Source: Lysinibacillus sp. FJAT-14745 (lineage in GTDB: Bacteria; Bacillota; Bacilli; Bacillales_A; Planococcaceae). Taken from it: DNA of 57,547 nucleotides. Location of the stretch: the NCBI RefSeq assembly GCF_001275675.1, contig NZ_LITM01000002.1:119322-176868 (forward strand), written 5' to 3'. This document shows positions 52,847 to 57,547 of this stretch, in pieces. A program made the position numbers and the translations under genes. Below the pieces are notes generated by a model that ran no database searches, was not told the DNA's origin, and saw nothing but the letters and a program-made list of their open reading frames with translations. Position 1 is the stretch's first letter, and each line of letters opens with the position of its first letter.

Positions 52847-53310
52847 TCAGTTTACTTCTATAGAAAAAATATAAGAAGATTTTCCTTTTACCCATCTTCC
52901 GATATAAGTCCCCTTCTCTTTTGAAACAGAGAAAACATTACCTTGTACTTTTACATCCCCTCAATAGGTTGTTTTTTTAATCTAATTTTCAGGTGTGTTG
53001 ATTAACCATTTTTATACATCCAAAGAGGCTGATTTCCGCTACGGGCTACTCGCTTTCCTGCGGGCGAGCGTCGAGCCGCTTCCTCCGCTTCGCTCCGTGC
53101 AGGGTCTCGTCTGTCTCGCTTTCCCGCGGGAGTCGAGTAGCCCTACGCTACAATCAGTTAAAATGGAAATATATTGGCAAAGTGGTAACGAAAAAATCCT
53201 TTTATCGCTCAATAATAAACTTATTTTTTCCTAATCAACACGCCTGATTCTTTATAAGACTTTTCCAGCAATATGTACCTTGTACTGTTGATGCTTTATA
53301 TAATCTGACT
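52847..53310 (-). pseudogene. Dead copy of the membrane-anchored partner gene, split by a MITE
   Basis: On the minus strand, sequence from about 53310 to 53247 reads VQGTYCWKSLIKN (intact gene: VQGTYCWQNIINN). Then the MITE interrupts. Beyond it come KIRLKKQPIEGM-stop and then KVQGNVFSVSKEKGTYI, GRWVKGKSSYIFSIEVN-stop, matching the C-terminus of the gene at 54676. The start and membrane anchor are gone, ~100 bp in the middle is deleted at the MITE edge, and there is an internal stop. Confidence 0.85.
52990..53246 (+). mobile_element. MITE-like element, family 1, copy 2 (257 bp)
   Basis: Ends CAGGTGTGTTGATTAA and CCTAATCAACACGCCTG. Nearly identical to the reverse complement of copy 1. The flanks (TCTAATTTT and ATTCTTTAT) show no direct duplication, consistent with a deletion next to one end. 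It splits the partner pseudogene between the two helical-repeat genes. Confidence 0.85.
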
Positions 53311-53456
53311 GCTCAAACTTTGGAGTTATATAACTATTTATGTACTTAACATGGAAATTTTTAAAATTTTTTTTAAAATAATGAACTTTTTCAACTGGAA
53401 ATACGTCTATATATTGGAAACGTTAAGTTCCAGAGTAAATAAAAGGGGAAATGATC

Positions 53457-54602
53457 ATGAAAAAACCGATTAAAAAAACTTGGATGATTGCTTCAGCACT
53501 AACAATAGGAATGGCTGTTCTGACGCCACTTCAAGCAGGTGCTACTTCAGTAGAACCAACAAATGGTGTTACTGTTCAAATCGAACAACAAATTACAGGA
53601 ACGATTAAAGGCATCTACGGAGATGGGATTGATCTAAAAGGTAGAGACGGTAAAAACTACTATATCGGCTTCTATAAATTTTCTGATGAACAACTAGAAA
53701 AAATGAACTTAGTAGAAGGACAGGAAATCACAGTTGAAGGTAGCGTAGCAGAGGATTATTTAGACTTCTATACATTTGAAGCTTATAAAAAAGAATTGCC
53801 TAAAGAGGTAACGAAAGAAGAGCTAACAAAATTAGAAAAATTGTTTAATGAAAAGAAAAAGCTGCAAAAAGAATTGTCAAATGAAATGAAAGAAGAAGAA
53901 GTCGAAAAGAAATTTGAAGAAATCGATAAAATTTACAAAGAAATGGATAAAATTACAAAACCATATATATTAGCTAAGTGGCAACCTCAAACATTCGAAG
54001 AGTATATAGCAGATTTCGGATTTAGTGAAAAAAATATAGTTATTGAAGAAAATGATAATAAACAGCTTAAAGTTATTTATGAAGAATGGGTAAAACTTGA
54101 AAAAGATGGTCAAGAGGAAAAGGCTAACGAAAAAATGAATGAATTTTACAAAACCCTTCAACCATATTTAGATAAACTTTATCCAACTCCGACATTTGAA
54201 GAATACATGGAAAGATTTAAGTTAGATATCCCAGCTGAAACTTTAGCGAAACTAAAAAATATTTATGATAATGCTCAAAAAGCAGGAAAAGATGACAATG
54301 CTGATTTGTCTGAAAAACTATGGGAGGATTTCTATGACATCATTGATCCATTCATAAAGCCTCAAACATTTGAAGAATATATGGCTGACTATGAATTCAA
54401 AGTTAGCGAAGCGGATAGCAAGCAATTAAAACAGATTTATGAAGAAATCTTAAAGCTAGATAAAAAAGAAGACAAAGCAAAAATTGAAGAGAAATGGGAA
54501 GCATTTAATAATATTTTAGAACCATATTTCAAAGCAAATAAAGAAATTCTAATCACTGCTTCTAAAATAATAATTAACGGCCAAGAATATCTTCCTCAAT
54601 AA
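53457..54602 (+). CDS. Secreted helical-repeat protein, paralogue 2
   Basis: 381 residues, with the same signal peptide, OB-like domain and about four helical repeats as paralogue 1. Differences cluster in the first repeat (KKLQKELSNEMKEEEVEKKF against KKLQKEAAKADENKAIEEAE). The last repeat is almost identical (FEEYMADYEFKVSEADSKQL). ATG 53457 is preferred over 53451 because AGGGGAA is eight bases upstream. Promoter-proximal sequence is also duplicated. It faces the intact membrane-anchored gene. Confidence 0.8.
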   Translation: MKKPIKKTWMIASALTIGMAVLTPLQAGATSVEPTNGVTVQIEQQITGTIKGIYGDGIDLKGRDGKNYYIGFYKFSDEQLEKMNLVEGQEITVEGSVAEDYLDFYTFEAYKKELPKEVTKEELTKLEKLFNEKKKLQKELSNEMKEEEVEKKFEEIDKIYKEMDKITKPYILAKWQPQTFEEYIADFGFSEKNIVIEENDNKQLKVIYEEWVKLEKDGQEEKANEKMNEFYKTLQPYLDKLYPTPTFEEYMERFKLDIPAETLAKLKNIYDNAQKAGKDDNADLSEKLWEDFYDIIDPFIKPQTFEEYMADYEFKVSEADSKQLKQIYEEILKLDKKEDKAKIEEKWEAFNNILEPYFKANKEILITASKIIINGQEYLPQ

Positions 54603-54617
54603 GGAGAAGAATTGAAG

Positions 54618-54662
54618 TGTCCCACTAATCATTGGAAATGATTGGTGGGATTCCTCTTTTTT
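54618..54662. terminator. Terminator of paralogue 2
   Basis: CCCACTAATCATT (54621-54633) pairs with AATGATTGGTGGG (54637-54649), followed by TTCCTCTTTTTT. Confidence 0.85.
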
Positions 54663-54675
54663 AGACTTAATTTAA

Positions 54676-55119
54676 TCATTTTACTTCTATAGCAAAAATA
54701 TAAGAAGAATTTCCTTTGTCCCATCTTCCTGAAATACTATATATATAAGTCCCCTTCTCTTTCGGTACAGAGAAAACATTATCATTTACCTTTACTAGCT
54801 CAATCTCATCGCTGCTATACCATTTGTCTACTTCTATCCCATCAATTGGTGGTTTCTTAAAACTAATTTTGATCTCACTTCGTGGTGGAACAGAAAACGG
54901 AACAATTTTTTTATTAGCAATAATTTCAGGTGGTGGAACTTTATCAACACATTCATTATTTATAATATTTTGCCAACAATACGTACCTTGTACAATTGGT
55001 ACTTCTTTACCTTCCGACAATACAGTAGGCTTCGGTGGTCCAGCATTAAGTAGCATAATCATCCATACAAATACGATAATAAATATTATACTTATTATTT
55101 TTATCTTTAGATTTCCCAT
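54676..55119 (-). CDS. Membrane-anchored exported protein (partner of the helical-repeat gene)
   Basis: 147 residues. One N-terminal helix (IISIIFIIVFVWMIMLLNAG) and an extracellular beta-rich domain with two Cys (GTYCWQN and NECVDK) and Pro-rich stretches (KVPPPEII, FSVPPRSEIKISFKKPP). The end GTYIYSISGRWDKGNSSYIFAIEV is typical of Ig-like small domains. No named family recognised. ATG 55119 has AGGAGGA upstream. It converges on paralogue 2; a dead copy sits in the same place after paralogue 1. Confidence 0.75.
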   Translation of the reverse strand: MGNLKIKIISIIFIIVFVWMIMLLNAGPPKPTVLSEGKEVPIVQGTYCWQNIINNECVDKVPPPEIIANKKIVPFSVPPRSEIKISFKKPPIDGIEVDKWYSSDEIELVKVNDNVFSVPKEKGTYIYSISGRWDKGNSSYIFAIEVK

Positions 55120-55278
55120 TTAAAATCCTCCTATTCAGCTTAACCAATATCACTTCGCTCTAATAGAAAATGAATTTCACTATTTTCCCGCCATTTAAAT
55201 TATGTATAACAAAAAAATGAATTAAGTGAATAATTAGCAAGCCTATATGACACATTACATATAGGAGGTGGAAGAGTA

Positions 55279-55524
55279 ATGTCTAAAATAATTGGTGTGG
55301 AACAAACATTAACAAACGTTGAAGACGCTTTAAAGGCAAAAGGTTATGAAGTTATTCAGCTTCGTACGGAAGAAGATGCAAAAAAATGTGATGCCTGTGT
55401 AATCACTGGGCAAGACAGAGATATTATGGGAATTAGCGATCCTATCATGGCAGGACCTATTATAGACGCTGATGGTCTTTCTGCTGACGAAGTACTTCAA
55501 CGTGTCGACAAATATTTCCACTAA
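55279..55524 (+). CDS. YkuS/UPF0180-family protein
   Basis: 81 residues. [40 protein letters not shown] and the C-terminal [12 protein letters not shown] match the UPF0180 (YkuS) family, small cytosolic proteins of unknown function in Bacillales. ATG 55279 has TAGGAGGTGG upstream. Confidence 0.9.
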   Translation: MSKIIGVEQTLTNVEDALKAKGYEVIQLRTEEDAKKCDACVITGQDRDIMGISDPIMAGPIIDADGLSADEVLQRVDKYFH

Positions 55525-55532
55525 TAAATGAC

Positions 55533-55578
55533 TTGGTGCTGTCGCTGTAGTTTTTTGACTATGGAGCAGCACCTTTTA
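55533..55578 (+). terminator. Possible terminator of the YkuS gene
   Basis: GGTGCTG (55535-55541) and CAGCACC (55567-55573) pair across a 25-nt loop, followed by TTTT. Confidence 0.55.
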
Positions 55579-55685
55579 ATATTATGGCGATCATAGAATG
55601 GTCAATTATATAAGTGACCCATTTTCACACGGAGTGATCATTTAGTTAAACTTTATTGGCAAACACCTAAAGGATTATCGTCTGG
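55579..55685. other. Spacer upstream of the IS200/IS605-type end
   Basis: About 105 bp without a gene, possibly the remains of the element's body or left flank; I cannot identify the left end. Confidence 0.3.
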
Positions 55686-55816
55686 ATCATAGGGAGGGGT
55701 AATGGGATACCCCAATCTTGAGAGCTGTTCAAAACAGAAATGGACTGCGAACGCTTAGTTACTCAGGAATCCCACTGACATTAGTCAGCTTGTCCCTTTA
55801 GGGGTGGGAATCTCAA
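55686..55816 (+). mobile_element. Solo IS200/IS605-type right end, omega-RNA-like scaffold
   Basis: GCGAACGCTTAGTTACTCAG, then GAATCCCAC ... CCCTTTAGGGG, then TGGGAATCTCAA at 55816, is the conserved right-end pattern of IS605-group elements carrying tnpB, whose transcript is the TnpB guide (omega/reRNA) scaffold. Upstream GGGGTAATGGGATACCCC and AGAGCTGTTC fit the same scaffold. The usual terminal hairpin contains an extra insertion with its own CTGAC/GTCAG stem. No tnpA or tnpB is present. The element ends exactly where the stop codon of the next gene begins. Confidence 0.65.
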
Positions 55817-56116
55817 TTATGTAGACCTTGGTGAAAAAACGTTTTTTATCGCACCTATTATTCCAGGCACGAGAAATACGATGCCAAAAAAGATAGTAAG
55901 TAAATTGAAATGTTGTGTTTCATAAAAAGTAAACCACTCTCTGAAAATTGAAGCTTCAGTAATTCTGCCAAATAACGTTCCACTCAAATCTCGATAATTA
56001 GGTATCCACCCTGTTACTTCAAATGTAATAAAGATGATCTGTGACAATACGAATACCCCAATAGAAGATACCCAAGGTCTTTTCAAAAATGGAATATGAT
56101 TTTGTTTTTTAGCCAT
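55817..56116 (-). CDS. YfzA-like membrane protein
   Basis: 99 residues, two membrane helices (WVSSIGVFVLSQIIFITFEV and LLTIFFGIVFLVPGIIGAI) joined by a ~40-residue loop with RDLSGTLFGR and FREWFTFYE. Resembles YfzA of Bacillus, function unknown. ATG 56116 has GGAGGAAGGGGG upstream. The stop codon (55817-55819) abuts the IS-type end, so the last residues may have been altered by the insertion. Confidence 0.7.
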   Translation of the reverse strand: MAKKQNHIPFLKRPWVSSIGVFVLSQIIFITFEVTGWIPNYRDLSGTLFGRITEASIFREWFTFYETQHFNLLTIFFGIVFLVPGIIGAIKNVFSPRST

Positions 56117-56240
56117 GTAATCCCCCTTCCTCCTTTAAATACTATTTATAAATTAACGTTAAATCAAGGATTTAATTCCAAAATTAAACATAATCCTAAA
56201 CCCACTTTGTGCTTGAATAATAACAGTTCTTTAAATATAT

Positions 56241-56384
56241 CTAGTATTTCTCTGAAAACCCATCTTTAAGGATTTCCATTATCTCTTGACCAAAAAACGA
56301 AACTGTCAATAGAATTAATACAAGGAAAATAGCTAAACAACCGAAAATTAACGAGAACACTATCCCCATTTTTTTATCATTCAA
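56241..56384 (-). CDS. Small one-helix membrane protein
   Basis: 47 residues, NDKKMG then helix IVFSLIFGCLAIFLVLILLTVSFFG and an acidic tail. TTG 56384 has AGGAGGGG eight bases upstream, which decides the start; the longer frame lacks a site. Family unknown; same strand as the YfzA-like gene. Confidence 0.55.
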   Translation of the reverse strand: MNDKKMGIVFSLIFGCLAIFLVLILLTVSFFGQEIMEILKDGFSEKY

Positions 56385-56429
56385 TAAAACCCCTCCTATT
56401 TCAGCTTTGTTCCTCGATAAAAAAGACAT

Positions 56430-56690
56430 CTTTTATTTAATAATACCTCAAATCAGATGTATTTGGATAAATATTTCCATTTACTTTAAATTAGTTATCA
56501 AGGCTGGTTCATATCGAACTATTGCTTACAGAGTGGTCTTTTATGTTTTTTAACTTAAGCACTACGAGCTACTGTTAATCGTTGAATTTTTGTTCCATTT
56601 GATTAAACGTTCTTCATCCTTCCACAAATGTTAAAAGCATCCATCTTCAAAAAGACATAACATAGCTTTTTCATCCTTTCAAAGCAAAAT
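56430..56690. other. Gene-free spacer
   Basis: 260 bp, AT-rich, nothing recognised. Confidence 0.4.
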
Positions 56691-56691
56691 A

Positions 56692-56724
56692 AAAAGCCAC
56701 ACCTTGTTAGAAGATGTGACTTCA
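56692..56724 (-). terminator. Terminator of the 75-residue gene
   Basis: AAGCCACACCTT and AAGATGTGACTT pair with wobbles; five T follow on the minus strand. A similar CCACACCT sequence near 57031 suggests a second diverged copy. Confidence 0.6.
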
Positions 56725-56733
56725 TATATTTGA

Positions 56734-56961
56734 TTAATCAAATTCTAAAATATTTTTTTCTACTACTACTTGATAAACTTCTTTAGTACTAATTAAAATC
56801 GTTTTATAATGTTCTGTTTCAGTAAATGAATACCAAGACTTCTCATTGAAACCATTAGAAAGTTCTTCTGTAAATGTTTCTTGTTCAATATTATTCTTGA
56901 TTTTATATTCTTCTTCACGGCCTTCGTCAAAGTAAAACTTTACTTTATATTCATACTCCAT
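56734..56961 (-). CDS. Small hypothetical protein
   Basis: 75 residues, soluble, alternating charged and aromatic residues (YEYKVKFYFDEGREEEYKIK, SWYSFTETEHYKTILI) suggesting a small beta-rich fold. Unknown family. ATG 56961 has GGGAGGTG upstream and a terminator follows. Confidence 0.65.
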   Translation of the reverse strand: MEYEYKVKFYFDEGREEEYKIKNNIEQETFTEELSNGFNEKSWYSFTETEHYKTILISTKEVYQVVVEKNILEFD

Positions 56962-57239
56962 AAATCAACACCTCCCATCTACTTATATAATGGGTTGAAA
57001 ATACAAAAAATATGAAACATAATAAAATGCCACACCTCGTTAGGTATGACATTCTATCTGCTTTATTTTCTGCTCAGCTCAAAGTCCACGGGTTCATTGG
57101 AGAAAATATCCGTTACATTGAACTTTCACTATGTTTCAAGTTAAATCAAAATCTTGATATACCTGTGTTTTTTTACCATTACATTATTCTCGCTGAATAT
57201 ACCATTTAGTTAATGATTGGTCATTTTTGAGTCACTGCC

Positions 57240-57547
57240 CCAGGTGTGTTGATTAACCATTACATCCAAAGAGGCTGATTTCCGCTACGGGCTACTCGCT
57301 TTCCTGCGGGCGAGCGTCGAGCCGCTTCCTCCGCTTCGCTCCGTGCAGGGTCTCGGGCCAACACGATGTTGGTCACGAAGGCGTTATCACAGGATGTGAT
57401 GGTTTTAGCCTTCGTTCCTCTATCGCTTTCCCGCGGGAGTCGAGTAGCCCTACGCTACTATCAGTTAAAAGGAAATATATTAGCAAAGTGGTAACGAAAA
57501 AATCCTTTTATCGCTCAATAATAAACTTATTTTTTCCTAATCAACAC
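57240..57547 (+). mobile_element. MITE-like element, family 1, copy 3, carrying module M (cut by window end)
   Basis: Starts CAGGTGTGTTGATTAACC and runs to the window end at TAATCAACAC, a few bases short of the expected CGCCTG. At the site where copy 2 reads TCTCG-TCTGTCT-CGCTTT, this copy reads TCTCG, then a 68-nt M module (57356-57423), then CGCTTT. M stems: CCAAC/GTTGG, CGAAGGC (57376) with GCCTTCG (57408), ATCAC/GTGAT. A deletion of ~12 nt near the left end shortens TTTTTATACATCC. Confidence 0.85.

Noticed and set aside
52995-53234. 79-codon open frame on the plus strand
   Set aside because: It is the MITE copy 2 sequence, not a gene.

Overview
The window looks like chromosomal DNA of an endospore-forming, low-GC Gram-positive bacterium of the Bacillales. 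My best guess is a Lysinibacillus- or Solibacillus-like genus; this is inference. The evidence is a complete gerA-type germination operon, a YheC/YheD spore-coat ATP-grasp gene, BcrC, YkuS and YfzA relatives, strong AGGAGG ribosome sites, frequent TTG/GTG starts and an AT-rich sequence. I see no rRNA, tRNA, CRISPR array, prophage or intact insertion sequence.

Layout. Positions 1-6800 hold MerR and AraC regulators, a macrolide-type glycosyltransferase, an SDR protein, a DUF2087 regulator, a 258-bp MITE-like element with a 9-bp target duplication, and a CYTH protein. Positions 7000-11140 hold a MarR-controlled heterodimeric ABC exporter with matching operators. Positions 11460-14500 hold topoisomerase III, a zinc-ribbon protein and a small gene. 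Positions 15000-16220 hold a lipoprotein, a decayed group IIC intron and unexplained sequence. Positions 16430-20640 hold the germination-receptor operon, in order A-C-D-B. Positions 21290-23260 hold a GNAT gene under a 19-bp-spacer MerR promoter, its divergent regulator and a LuxR-domain relic. Positions 23379-29860 hold a Ugp-type ABC importer operon with a HAD phosphatase and a TIM-barrel isomerase. Positions 30180-35412 hold an MFS exporter, YheC/D, a DeoR regulator and BcrC. Positions 35950-46830 hold many small membrane, regulatory, GNAT and efflux genes, a pseudogene split by an amber codon, and a duplicated methyltransferase fragment. Positions 47640-51370 hold GNAT, MazG-like, LOG, DUF4085 and HAD genes. 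Positions 51580-55120 hold a tandem duplication of a secreted helical-repeat protein plus a membrane-anchored partner, one partner copy being dead. The end has YkuS, an orphan IS200/IS605-type right end touching yfzA, small genes and another MITE copy.

The most unusual layer is non-coding. At least three families of structured intergenic repeats share exchangeable inner modules. One roughly 68-nt module (M) occurs six times. Its hairpin stems differ in sequence between copies but keep pairing, which is covariation expected of a selected RNA or DNA fold. One MITE copy contains M while a sister copy lacks it at the same site, so M behaves as a separate unit. A second module of about 37 nt is tandemly amplified in two repeats, in opposite orientations. 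I do not recognise these as a described family. They are the best candidate here for an undescribed system.
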